A DNA stretch of 64,000 nt from Halorhabdus sp. CBA1104 (GTDB taxonomy: Archaea; Halobacteriota; Halobacteria; Halobacteriales; Haloarculaceae): the NCBI RefSeq assembly GCF_009690625.1, contig NZ_CP033878.1, positions 2,294,001 to 2,358,000 on the forward strand, in the 5' to 3' direction. The position numbers were made by a program, and so were the translations under genes. Below the pieces are notes generated by a model. It did no database searches. It had not been told where the DNA came from and saw nothing but the letters and a program-made list of their open reading frames with translations. Positions 16,799 to 27,200 of the stretch are shown piece after piece (position 1 is the stretch's first letter; each line of letters begins with the position of its first letter).

Positions 16799-19700
16799 TC
16801 CCAGGTCTTGCGGTAGCCCTCTTCAACCGACCCGAACGCGTCGGCCCGCACTTCCTCGGCGATGAGTTCCTCGTGGTCGGCGACGAGATCGGCCACGCGA
16901 TCGTCGTCGATCTCGTACTCGACGCGAATGCGAGCGTCCATCTCTAGGTCGAGATCCTTGCGCATCTCCTGGACGCGGCGGACGACCTCGCGGGCGTAGC
17001 CCTCGCTCTCGATGTCCTCGGTCAACGTGGTGTCGACGTAGACGACGCCACCGCCATCTACGGCCTCGAACTCGGTGCTGGCGATCCCTTCGGGGGTGTT
17101 GCGGACGAACTCGACCATCTCTGCCTCAAGATCGACGGCGCGGTCGAGATCGCTCGTGACCGCCGACTCCAGGGCCGCGACCGACGGTTCGGCGACGCTG
17201 GCGTCGTTGAGCGCGTTCATGATCTGCCCAGCGTCGTCGCCAAAGGCGGGGCCGAGTTTGCTCATGTCGGCCTCGGCGCTGTAGGTGAGTTCGCCCCACG
17301 CCTCGTCGGGACCGACGACCTCGATCGCACGGGCGTTCAATCGGTCGGCAAGCAGATCCGCCTGGAGTTCGACCGAACCGCCGACCGCCTGATCGTCGAC
17401 GTCGACGACGACGCGCTTGACTGGCCAGCGGAGCTTGCGTTCGGCCTGCTGGCGGGCGTTCGAGCCCGCTTCCTCGACAGCGCGGACGACGCTGATCTCG
17501 TCTTCGAGGCCGACGTCACGCAGGTCGTCGTCGGGTTCGGGCCAGTCGCACATGTGTACGGTGTCGTGACCAGCGTCGCCGGTGAGATACTGATAGATTT
17601 CTTCGGCGACGAAGGGGGTAAAGGGCGCCAGCAGCGCGACGGTCTCCTCCAGGACGCGGTACAGCGTCGCGTAGGCGGCGTCCTTCGAGGCGCTCTCGCC
17701 CTCCTCCCAGACGCGATCCCGGACGGCCTGGACGTAGAACCGGGAGACGTCCTCGACGATAAAGTCCATCAGCGTCTCGATGGCCCGGTCTTGACGGCGA
17801 TCCTCGAAGGCCGCGCCCATCTCGGCTTCGACGGTCTGGAGCCGCGAGAGCACCCACTCGTCGACTTCTTCGAGGGAGACGTTCTCGACGGTCGTTTCCC
17901 CGGGGCTGAAACCATCCATCCGCATATACGGCAGCGGGAACCGGAAGACGTTCCAGAGGATGTTGAGGTTGCGGCCCATCGAGTCCATCCCGTCCCAGGA
18001 AAAGCGCATGTCCTCGCCCTGGGGGTTTTGAGAGAGCAGGAACGCCCGCATCGGGTCCGCGCCACCTTCCTCGATGGCTTCCTGGGGCTCGACGGTGATG
18101 CCTTTGGATTTGGACATCCCGCGGCCATCTGGCATCAGCGCGTAGCCGTGCATCAACACCTCGTCGTAGGGGATCTCCCCGACAGCGGCCGTCCCCATCC
18201 CGAGCTGAGACCAGAACCAGCCGCGGGTCTGGTCGTGGGCTTCCATGATGAGATCGGCGGGCCATAGGTCCTCGAAGTCCTCGGTCTGTTCGGGATAATC
18301 GAGCGTGCCCCAGGAGGCGACCGAGGAGTCGAGCCACACGTCGAAAACGTCCGGGACGCGCTTGTAGGTCCGGCCGTCCTCGGTGATCGTCAACTCGTCG
18401 ACGGTCCCTTTGTGGAGGTCGACGGCCTCGGGATCGATGTCCTGATCGACGCGTGCGGCGAGTTCCTCGCGGTCGCCGACGACGATAGCCTCGTCCATCG
18501 AGCCGTTCCAGCCGTCGGCGGCGTTGCCGCCTCCGTTCGCCGACGAGTCCGCGCTACCTTCAGGAAGCCAAATCGGCAGGGGATTCCCCAGTAGCGTTGC
18601 CGGGAGACGTTCCAGTCTGGGGCCTCCTCGACGAAGTCCCGGAAACGATTGTCCCGTGCCCACTCGGGGTGCCACTGGCTGTCCTCGATGTTCTCGAGCA
18701 TCTCCTCTTTGATGTCCGTGACCGTGATGAACCACTGATCGGTGACGATCTGGATGATCCCCGTGTCACAGCGCCAGCAGTGGCCGTAGCTGTGGTGGGT
18801 CGTCCCTCGCGAGAGGAGGTTGCCGTTGGCCGCCAGATCGTCCATGATCGCCTCGTCGGCGTCCTTGACGAACTCGCCGGCGTATTTGCCTGCGGTGTCC
18901 TCGTAGACACCGTCGCCACCGACCGGACAGAACACGTCAAGACCCAATTCCTGGCCGCGCTCGAAGTCTTCCTCACCGTGGCCCGGCGCGGAGTGGACCA
19001 GTCCCGTCCGATCGGCCTCGACGTACTCGGCGGTATAGACCTGGAGTGCGTCCTCGCCCTCGGGTGCGTCGGGGACCGCCTCGCGCAGTGGGTGCTCGTA
19101 GCTCCAGCCGACCATCTCCTCGCCCGTGGCTTCGTCGACGACTTCGTAGTCGCCGTACCGTCCCTTCGAGAGAACGTCCTCGACGCAGGATTCGGCGATC
19201 CACAGCACCTCTGTCTGGCCGTCCTTTTCGGCCTCGACGGCCTGGTAGGTCAGATCGTCGTCGACGGCGACGAAGGTGTTGGCGGGGATCGTCCAGGGCG
19301 TGGTCGTCCAGATGACGAGGCTGCCTTCCCGATCTGCAAGGGAGAACTTCACGTAGATCGATGGGTCGGAGACGTCCTCGTACTCGACTTCGTTGTTGGC
19401 GATAGCGGTCTCACACCGCGGGCACTGTGAGATCGATCGCTTGCCCTGCTCGACCAATCCCTTCTCGTGGGCCTGGGAAAAGCCCCACCAGGCGGCCTCC
19501 ATGTACTCCGGGGAGACCGTCTTGTAGGGGTTGTCCCAGTCCATCCAGACGCCAAAGGACTCGAAGTCCTCCTGGAGGCCACGGAGTTGCTCCTCGGCGA
19601 AGTCCTTACACTCCTCGATGAACGCCTGCTCGCCGAACTCTTCGATGTCTTTCTTGTTCTGAAAGTCGAGTTTTTCCTCGACTTTGGTCTCGATGGGCAG

Positions 19701-20006
19701 GCCGTGCATGTCGTAGCCCGGCCGGTCGGTGACGTTGTACCCCTGCATGCGGAGCTGGCGGATGTAGGCGTCTTTCAGGGTCTTGTTCCAGGTCGTCCCC
19801 ATGTGAGCCGCTCCGGAGGTGTAGGGCGGGCCGTCGACGAAGAAGAAGTCCTCGCCGTCGGCTCGGTGGGCTTTGGTCTGCTCGTAGGCATCGACGGCGT
19901 CCCAGTAGGTGAACACCCGCTGCCGGACGCTGTCGGGGTCGTACTGCTCGGCCACGTCGCCGAACCGGTCGTACGTCGGCGGATCGCGGTCCTCGGCGTC
20001 GGTCAT
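16756..20006 (-). CDS. ileS: Isoleucyl-tRNA synthetase, one frameshift
   Basis: Charges tRNA(Ile). The class I HIGH-type motif is in PPYTSGAAHMGTTW, the editing domain has WTTTPWTIPANTFVAV, and the KMSKS loop is GRGMSKSKGI. A long anticodon-binding C-terminus follows, ending IEGIEAEIAVEEV. Two overlapping frames carry the halves; they join if one G is added to the GGGG run at 18579-18582, giving IPLPIWLPEGSADSS and a 1083-residue product, normal for archaea. An essential single gene should be intact, so I infer a base-calling error. Start at 20006 (MTDAEDRD), with TATA-like CATTTAATG about 25 bases upstream; an ATG at 20030 is the alternative. Divergent from the aldo/keto reductase. Confidence 0.95.
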
Positions 20007-20123
20007 ACCCGTTTCCACTATCGCCGGCATTAAATGAGAATCGATCCCACGCGCCCCCGGCCGTCCCAGTGTGCTGTCCAAAACGACCCCGGCTTTTTCG
20101 CGTCGGCCCCCGACCGTCCACGC

Positions 20124-21113
20124 ATGGAGTATCGCACACTCGGTTCGACCCACCGCGACGTCTCGGCGATCGGGCTGGGCACGTGGAACGTCGGCCCTTC
20201 CTGGGCATCGGTTAGTGACGAACAGGCCAGCGAGGCGATCCGGACCGCCCTCGATGCGGGTGTCAACCTGATCGACACGGCTGAAGTGTACGGCGACGGC
20301 CGCGCCGAACGCCTCATCGGCGAGGTACTGGACGAGCGCGGCCGGGAGGACGTTTTCGTCCCGACGAAGGCCGCCCCCGACCCGGACGGCGGTCACTCGG
20401 AAGACGGGCTTCGGGACTCGATCGCCGGCTCGAAAGAGCGCCTGGGCGTCGAGACACTCGATCTCGTCCAGTTGCACTGCCCGGAGACGCAGGCGTTCTA
20501 CGACCCCAGTACGTTCGAGACGCTGGAGCAACTCCGCGAGGAGGATGAGATCGCCCACGCCGGGGTCAGTGTCGAAAAAGTCGAACAGGCGGACAAGGCC
20601 ATCGAGTACCCCGTCGTCGAGACGGTCCAGCTCATCTTCAACCCGTTCCGCCATCGCCCCGCAGAACGGTTCTTCGAGCGGGCTGCCGCCCAAGACGTCG
20701 GTATCATCGTGCGCGTCCCGCTGGCCTCTGGACTGCTCGCAGACGCTTTCGAGGGCGTCCAAGACTTCGGCGAGGACGACCATCGTCGAACGGCTGCCGA
20801 GGACGGTGTCGATGCGGGGATCGGTCGCGCTGGCGGTGAGACCTTCGCCGGCGTCCCCTTCCAAGCGGGACTGGACGCCGTCGAAGCACTGCGCCCGTCC
20901 GTCCCCGAGGGAATGACGATGGCTCAGTTCACGCTCCGATGGATTCTCGACTTCGACGCCGTCTCGACGGTGATCCCCGGCTCGACGACGCCCGCACACG
21001 TCGAGCAAAACGCCGCGGCAGCGGACTTCGAGCCACTCTCACACGAAACCCACGGCACAGTCAGGGACGTCTACGAGGCCCACCTCTACGATCACGTCCA
21101 CCATCGCTGGTAA
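20124..21113 (+). CDS. Aldo/keto reductase
   Basis: A 329-residue (alpha/beta)8 oxidoreductase using NADPH. The catalytic tetrad is visible: D51 and Y56 in LIDTAEVYG, K82 in VPTKAA, H118 in VQLHC. The cofactor-binding C-terminal segment VSTVIPGSTTPAHVEQNAAA is typical. The start is the ATG at 20124, where family homology begins (MEYRTLGSTHRDVSAIGLG); the frame is open further upstream but would overlap the ileS promoter. Substrate unknown. Confidence 0.92.
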   Translation: MEYRTLGSTHRDVSAIGLGTWNVGPSWASVSDEQASEAIRTALDAGVNLIDTAEVYGDGRAERLIGEVLDERGREDVFVPTKAAPDPDGGHSEDGLRDSIAGSKERLGVETLDLVQLHCPETQAFYDPSTFETLEQLREEDEIAHAGVSVEKVEQADKAIEYPVVETVQLIFNPFRHRPAERFFERAAAQDVGIIVRVPLASGLLADAFEGVQDFGEDDHRRTAAEDGVDAGIGRAGGETFAGVPFQAGLDAVEALRPSVPEGMTMAQFTLRWILDFDAVSTVIPGSTTPAHVEQNAAAADFEPLSHETHGTVRDVYEAHLYDHVHHRW

Positions 21114-21163
21114 CCCAGGAGTCACGAAAACGACCCGTCCAGTGTTGCAGCCACACGCTCGAT

Positions 21164-21385
21164 TCAGACGTCAGAAAACTCGACCAGCACCTTCTCACGG
21201 ATCAGTTTCACGCCGGCGACGAGCAACAGGACCCCGACGACTGCTTCCCAGGCGCCCAGGGCACTTTGCCCGGCCATGAGCGTGTCGATACCCGCAGATT
21301 CGACCAGAAAGCCGCCGACGCTCAGGAGACCGGCGATGACTGCGTAGACGATCGTCGAAAGCTGTTCGAGTACCATGTCGATCAT
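21164..21385 (-). CDS. Small membrane protein with two spans
   Basis: A 73-residue protein with two hydrophobic segments (about residues 8-28 and 42-62) and a short charged end (REKVLVEFSDV). No motif recognised. It converges on the aldo/keto reductase and diverges from the next small membrane gene; an AT-poor gap of about 90 bases separates the two starts. Function unknown. Confidence 0.6.
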   Translation of the reverse strand: MIDMVLEQLSTIVYAVIAGLLSVGGFLVESAGIDTLMAGQSALGAWEAVVGVLLLVAGVKLIREKVLVEFSDV

Positions 21386-21472
21386 AGGTACGCTCTCGTA
21401 GGGACTGCTATGATCTTTTCTGTTCGCCGCTGTGACGAAACGCTTTTTACCAGCGTTATAAAAACTGAAACG

Positions 21473-21700
21473 ATGTCACCGACACGGAATCTGAATTATC
21501 CTTCCCTGGCACGACGCGGCTTCATTCTGGGGGCAGCGCTGTTCCTGATCGGCGGTCTCGGCCACGTTGTCGGCCCGGCCATCGTCGGTTCTCTGCCCGG
21601 CTGGGAAGCGGCACTGTTGCTCGACTTGGAAATCGCGGGTATCTTGATCGGCTTGTTCGCGCCGCTAATTTTCGGGATCGTGCTCCCGTTGACGGAGTGA
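21473..21700 (+). CDS. Small membrane protein with two spans, positively charged N-terminus
   Basis: A 75-residue protein beginning MSPTRNLNYPSLARRGF, followed by two hydrophobic segments (about 17-40 and 48-72). The sequence style is that of a conserved haloarchaeal small-membrane family, but I cannot name it. Upstream lie CTTTTTAC at 21443-21450 (23-30 bases before the ATG, a fitting TATA) and TTATAAAA closer in. A frame open upstream to 20939 is not used. Confidence 0.6.
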   Translation: MSPTRNLNYPSLARRGFILGAALFLIGGLGHVVGPAIVGSLPGWEAALLLDLEIAGILIGLFAPLIFGIVLPLTE

Positions 21701-21727
21701 GTGGCGATCGAGGCGCGTTCTTGAACC

Positions 21728-22735
21728 TTAGAGGAATTCGGCGGCCGCTGGTGCGTACTGTTCGGGCGGGACGTCCACGACGCTCTCGTCGTGGAGTGTG
21801 ACGAAGAACGGCGAGTCCGACCAGTAGTACTGCTCGAACACCGAGCGGGCAACCAGATCGACGACGGGTGGGTTGGCGGGGTCGTCGTCTTGTAGCGTTA
21901 CTGCGAGGTTGAAGCTATTGTGGCCGGCCGAGGCGTAGTACTCGAGTATCGAGACGATCCCCGCTGCCAGATCCTCGACGACGGAATCGCCCGGATCGGG
22001 AACGGTCGCCTCCGGGGCGACGCCACGAACGTGGCGGTGGTGTTTTGGTGCGTAGGGCGCGATCCACTCGACCCCTCCTGTCGCTCCGATATGGCGATCG
22101 CCGTCCGCCGTCTCCGCGAGGAGGGTCTCCCAGTAAGACTCGCCGTGTTCGTCCCGGTAGGCACGGGCCGCCTCGGCGCGTTCGGCCTGGCGGTTCGTCC
22201 CGCACTCATCGACCAAGGTCTGCATGTGCGGGTGGATGATACTGCTGCCGGCCGGCCGGAGGAAGTTCATGTTGATCGATGCGTACTCGTCGGCGGCGTC
22301 TGATTCGAAGGCGACGTCGACGAACTCCAGGGCGGCCGCCAGCCCGTCGGCGAACTGCCCGACCGTGAACTCATCGATTGGCACGTAGTGGTCCTCGGTG
22401 AGGACGACGACGTTCGAGTGATCGCCATAGGGGTTGAGATTCGGGAACGACGTGGCTTCACCCCACGATCCACGCTCGAAGCCCACCCAGTCTGGATAGG
22501 TCGGGGTCGCGTCGGTCACCATCTCGGGGCAGAAGAAACAGCCCTCGTCGTCGTTGAGGACAGTCTCGATCTCCGGTTCGCCCTCCGGGCGGACGAAGTT
22601 CTCCGAGACGATTCGACTCTGTCGGCCGGTGAGTGGATCCCGGCGGACTTCCGTCTCGACAGATACCTCCTCGAAGTCCTCTAAGGGACTGTGAAACCAC
22701 GTCGCCTGGACCTCGGGATCGAACTGGAACGACAT
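21728..22735 (-). CDS. GalT-like HIT-superfamily nucleotidyltransferase
   Basis: A 335-residue protein with the layout of galactose-1-phosphate uridylyltransferase: a zinc-type CFFC (C66, C69), the NPYGDHSNVVV strand, and the active-site HPH at 168-170 within SSIIHPHMQTL. The second half repeats the HIT-like fold (EWIAPYAPKHHRHVRG). GalT moves UMP between UDP-glucose and galactose-1-phosphate, but sequence divergence and the absence of Leloir genes nearby leave the true substrate open. It is divergent, across 82 bases, from another HIT-superfamily gene. Confidence 0.8.
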   Translation of the reverse strand: MSFQFDPEVQATWFHSPLEDFEEVSVETEVRRDPLTGRQSRIVSENFVRPEGEPEIETVLNDDEGCFFCPEMVTDATPTYPDWVGFERGSWGEATSFPNLNPYGDHSNVVVLTEDHYVPIDEFTVGQFADGLAAALEFVDVAFESDAADEYASINMNFLRPAGSSIIHPHMQTLVDECGTNRQAERAEAARAYRDEHGESYWETLLAETADGDRHIGATGGVEWIAPYAPKHHRHVRGVAPEATVPDPGDSVVEDLAAGIVSILEYYASAGHNSFNLAVTLQDDDPANPPVVDLVARSVFEQYYWSDSPFFVTLHDESVVDVPPEQYAPAAAEFL

Positions 22736-22817
22736 GCTGGGTCAACCTTCACAGAGGCCGCTAAAAAACCTAGGCGGGACCCGGCGGTTTTTGGGCCACC
22801 ACCTCTACCCCCCTACC

Positions 22818-23240
22818 ATGACCGACTGCGTGTTCTGTGCAATCGTCGCCGAGGAGCTGCCCAGTCACACTGTCTTCGAAACCGAGGACGCCCTGGCGTT
22901 TCTGGATACGAATCCGCTCGCCGAGGGCCATACGCTCGTCGTCCCCAAGACACACTACGAACAACTCGACGACGTTCCCGCCGAAACGGCGACGGAATTC
23001 TACGCGGCCCTCCACGATGTCGTTCCGGCTGTCGAAGCGGCCGTGGATGCACCGGCCACGACCGTCGCTGTCAACAACGGCGAGGCCGCTGGCCAGGAAG
23101 TACCACACGTCCACGCCCACGTCGTCCCACGGTTCGAAGACGACGCTGCTGGGCCGGTCCACGCGCTGTTTCGTGGCCGCCCGACTGTCACCGAGGACGC
23201 GCAAACGGAACTGGCCGATGCGATCGCCGCCCGTCTCTAA
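22818..23240 (+). CDS. HIT-family nucleotide hydrolase
   Basis: A 140-residue histidine-triad protein. Zinc-type C4 and C7 (CVFC) at the N-terminus, LAEGHTLVVPKTHY in the middle, and the triad HVHAHVVPR with H97, H99 and H101. Such proteins hydrolyse AMP-linked substrates such as adenosine phosphoramidates or dinucleoside polyphosphates. Start at ATG 22818 because the HIT fold begins directly with MTDCVFC; the frame is open upstream but would overlap the divergent promoter. Confidence 0.92.
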   Translation: MTDCVFCAIVAEELPSHTVFETEDALAFLDTNPLAEGHTLVVPKTHYEQLDDVPAETATEFYAALHDVVPAVEAAVDAPATTVAVNNGEAAGQEVPHVHAHVVPRFEDDAAGPVHALFRGRPTVTEDAQTELADAIAARL

Positions 23241-23303
23241 ACATTCGTTTGGGGAAATAATATCAATAGATTAATTACCTTCAGTTTACTCTTCTCGCCC
23301 ACT

Positions 23304-24221
23304 GTGCGCCCTCCACGCTCGACCGGGCAGTGCCCGGAATGTGACGGTGGACTGTTGCGTCGCGACCGCGAAACGATCTGTACCGACTGCGGACTGGTCG
23401 TCGACGAGTCACGCATCGACCCCGGTCCCGAATGGCGAACCTTCGAGGCAGACGACGGCCAGCAGCGTCGCCGAACCGGTCCCCCGCTCACGCGTGCCAG
23501 ACACGATCGGGGCTTCTCGACTCGCATTGGTCGGGATAGCGCCGGCCCACCGCGACGACGACGCCGCATGGCTCGCCTTCGCCGCCAGCACCGTCGCTCT
23601 CGGACAGCTTCGAAGGCCGATCGCAACCGCATGTACGGCATGATGGAGATTCGGCGGATCGTCGACCGGCTGTCTCTCACTGAGAGCTTTCGGGACGATG
23701 CCTGTGTCCTCTTCGAGGCCGGGCAGGACGCCGGACTGTTGCACGGTCGGACGATCGAAGGCATGGCGGCCGCGGCTGTTTATGCTGTCTGTCGGACTGC
23801 GGATGTCTCGCGGATGGTCGAGGAAGTGACGGCCGTCGCCCAGGCCAGCAGCGACGAGTTGACGGTCGCCTACGCCGCGCTCAATCAGGAACTCGGCCTC
23901 GAAACGGGGCCGATCGACCCGCGTGAGTACCTGCCCCGCTTTGCCGACCAGTTGGATCTCACTCCGGCGATCGAACGCCGCGCGACCGAGTTCGCGGCGA
24001 TCGTCGTAGACCGAACCCTCGCTGGTGGCCGCGCACCGAGTGGCGTCGCTGCCGCCTGTCTGTACACTGCTGGCCGCGAACACGGGGCCGACGTGACCCA
24101 GCAACAAGCCGCCGCTGTCGCCGGTGTCGCACCAGCGACGCTCCGCTCGACGTATCAGGATATCCGCGACGCAGCCATCGGACAGGCCGACACCACTACC
24201 GCAAACGCGGGCGCCGATTGA
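23304..24221 (+). CDS. tfb: Divergent transcription initiation factor B (TFB)
   Basis: A 305-residue archaeal TFIIB homologue that bridges TBP and RNA polymerase. The zinc ribbon has C10, C13, C26 and C29, and two cyclin folds follow (about residues 110-200 and 205-295; VAAACLYTAGREHGADVTQQQ in the second). The B-reader/linker region, normally well conserved (GSPMTxxxHDKGL), is changed to TGPPLTRARHDRGFSTRIGR and then an unusually Arg-rich stretch (RRRRRMARLRRQHRRSR). It is probably one of several TFBs, with altered promoter preference. It starts at GTG 23304; AGATTAATTA at 23268-23277 is the likely TATA. Confidence 0.92.
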   Translation: MRPPRSTGQCPECDGGLLRRDRETICTDCGLVVDESRIDPGPEWRTFEADDGQQRRRTGPPLTRARHDRGFSTRIGRDSAGPPRRRRRMARLRRQHRRSRTASKADRNRMYGMMEIRRIVDRLSLTESFRDDACVLFEAGQDAGLLHGRTIEGMAAAAVYAVCRTADVSRMVEEVTAVAQASSDELTVAYAALNQELGLETGPIDPREYLPRFADQLDLTPAIERRATEFAAIVVDRTLAGGRAPSGVAAACLYTAGREHGADVTQQQAAAVAGVAPATLRSTYQDIRDAAIGQADTTTANAGAD

Positions 24222-24241
24222 CCGTCACGGGCCGCTTCCGA

Positions 24242-27200
24242 TCACGTCGTCCGCAGGTGGTCGGTCCGGGGTTCGTAGACTTCCCCTTGCTGTTTGAGTT
24301 TCTCGATCTCGTGTTCGGCCTTGCTGGCCTCCATGCCGACTTCCTCGGCGCGTTCGATCACGACGTCGACAGGTGCCCCTTCGTCGTACTCTTCTTCGAT
24401 GTCCGAAATGATCCCACGGATGTTCTTGATCCGATCGCGCTGGGATTTGGAGGTCCCTGTCTCGACGACGTCGGCGTCGAGTTCACCCGTCTCGGGATCG
24501 ATCCCGATATCTTCCAGTGAGGACCGGACGATCCCGATAACCCGCTCTGCGTCTTCCGCCTCGACGGTATCCGAGAGTCGCACGCGGGCGCTCGCCTCGG
24601 CGAGACGCACCAGCGCCTCCAGTTTTCGTGCCGTGACGGGAACTGGCGCGTCCTCGCCTGACCCCTTCGTCCGCAACTCGACGTAGAAGTCCCGGATGGC
24701 CGCCTTGGCCTCCTCGGTCATCGTCGGGAAGCAACTCCGCTTTGCGTAGGCGACGTATTTCCGGAGGAGTTCGGGGTCGATCTCCGGGGCGACCGTTTCG
24801 GTGACGTTGTCGACTTCCTCGGCACTGTAATCGGGCGTACTGTTCTGCTGGCGGTGGGTGTTGAGTTCGCCCGCGTAGTTGGTCCGCAGGATGTGTTCGG
24901 CCAGTTTGGCGTCTTCCTCCTCGTCTGGCTGATCGGTGACGGTGAAGATGAGGTCGAAGCGCGAGATCAGCGCGGGCTCGAGGTCGATCTGCTCGCCGAT
25001 GGGCTCGTACTGATCGAAGCGGCCGTACTTGGGGTTTGCCGCGCCAAGGAGTGAGCAGCGGGACTTGAGGGTCGCATTTATTCCAGCCTTAGATATGCTG
25101 ATCGAATTGTGCAGGATGACACCCTGACTCACGAAGGTGTTGGTCGGTTCGACCGTCACGTCGTAGACCCAGTCGGTGGCGTGCTCGCCTTCGTTGGGGA
25201 GCGTTTCGACGTCGGTTATCGTTTCCGTCCCGATCCCGGTCGCGGAACCGGGACTTTGCGCAACTGCACCGCCGTCGACGGCGACCGGAACCGGAACGGG
25301 AGTGCCGGCCGATGTTTCACTGGCAGGGACCGTATCCCACTCGTCATCGCTCTCGACAAACATCGGGTGTTCCGGCGTGACGACGACCTCTCGTCCGTTC
25401 GAGAACGAAACACGGACGAACTCCTCGGGAGCCTCGTGGCGACTGACCCGATCCACAGAGAGCTTCTGTACGTCGTTGTCGTCCAGATCAGCGGAATGAA
25501 CCCGCACGTCCTCAACAGGCAGGATTTCACAATCGACGCCGTCGATCACATCATCGGAACGTTCAGCCATCCGCTCATCAACAAAGTCACCGATCTCGAC
25601 GCGTCGGCCGTCTGCGAGGAGGAGTTCAGAATCGGGATGGTAGGACTGCTGCTCGAGCGCTTCGTGCATGGCCGAGCGATCTTCGGAGTTATGGACGACC
25701 ATCCCGTTGGCAAGGAAATTGTGGGTGCCTTCGACAGTCAGATCGTACACCTTCGACTTTTGGGCCGTTTCGACCTCAGCCAGCAACCGCTCAGCTTCGT
25801 CGCGTATGGCTTCGATCCTCGTTCGTGCGACCGTGCAGACCTCGTCGAAGCTGTCAGTTTCAACCGTGCCGTTGAACCACCGGGAGACTGTCGACTGGTC
25901 GACGCCGAGGTCGCGAGCCAGTTCGGAATGGGAGACGCCGGATCGGTCCAGTTCCTCCTGCAGTTGGCTCCAGTTCTCGGTGGACAGTTTCGTGGCGAGC
26001 AGATCGTGGGCACGGTCGACAGCGTCCCTCGGCGGACAGTTCAAGAGATCGGCAAGCTCTCCACGATAGAGATTGACCGTATCGGACGGCACTCCAGGCA
26101 CGTCGGACTCGACCGCGTCGACCCGCCGCCACCGAACGTCGCCGCGAACCAGTGTCCGGAATGGTTCTATCTGAGTATCTTCGACAGCGCGTACCATCTC
26201 GAAAAGACGGTTGGCGACTATCCTACGAAGCTCGTCGCTTTCGCCCCACTCGCGCGATATCCGCTGTTGTGTGTATCGTGTCCCGTCAGCGATTTCGGCC
26301 TGTGAGACGTGATAGCGTGCCTTGATCTCAGTCAAGCGTTCCCAAGTGGGGTCCGACGCCAAGGTTTCGCTGTCCGTAGCCGCACGTTCCGTTCGCTCCT
26401 CGAAGGCGGCCAGAATTTGCTTGCTCAGGCGAATGGAAACGTTCGCGTCGCCGTTCTCGAAGTTGCAGTAAGTCGCGTCGTCGATCCCACACTCCGATTG
26501 GTGGAGTCGAAGTGATTCTCGGATGTCGGCCAGCAGATCGCCACACTCCGGAATCACGTCGAGAATCGTTCTCTCTCCCGAAACCTCCTCACAGACCTCG
26601 TCCAGAGCGGCCCGTTTCCTGTCGAGCGTGAAGCCGACATGGCGGGCAAAGGCCGCAAGCGAGTCCGCCGCCGTGATAGCCAAAATGTAGAGATCACGCT
26701 TTCCCGCCCGCTCACGAGTCTGGATCTGACTCGACACACCGAACTCCTGGAGGAGCTGCTTTGTTCCGAGAAGGAGTTCATAGCTTGCAGAGAAGATCCT
26801 CACGTTTCCGGTCGACGTGTCGACGTTCCCCTCGCTATCGGCCAGGGCCCGGACGAATGCAGCTTTCGCATCAGCCGACCCCTCGGTCACGCCGTCGGGG
26901 AACGCCTTCTCGTCGTACGTTTCCAGATTCATCCCGGCATCAACGACGGCGTCGGCATACTCCTGCCCCGGCACCCGGACAGTCTCGACTCCGTCGTCCC
27001 GCTGTTCGCTCGGGGGCCGCGTCGGTTCGACGTCGAACGCTTCTCGACAGTTCCGTTCGAAATCAGCAAGGAGTTGTTCTTCCTTGTTCGTAAACCGGAT
27101 CCCGTAGACGCCTGCCTGTCGGTCGTAGTAGACGTTCCCGTCGCCGGAGAGGTATCCGAGTACCGCGGCTAACGCCGGTGAAGGCGTTCCCGTATCGCGT

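Noticed and set aside
18390-18578. Continuation of the N-terminal ileS frame past the break
   Set aside because: Low-complexity Arg/Ser/Thr sequence, while the other frame carries conserved IleRS motifs.
18579-18582. Programmed frameshift in ileS (and likewise in pheT)
   Set aside because: No slippery heptamer or stimulatory structure is seen, and the same one-base deficit in six unrelated genes is better explained by run-length errors.
20031-21008. Upstream extension of the ileS frame across the aldo/keto reductase
   Set aside because: Antisense shadow; family homology and the TATA box put the ileS start at 20006.
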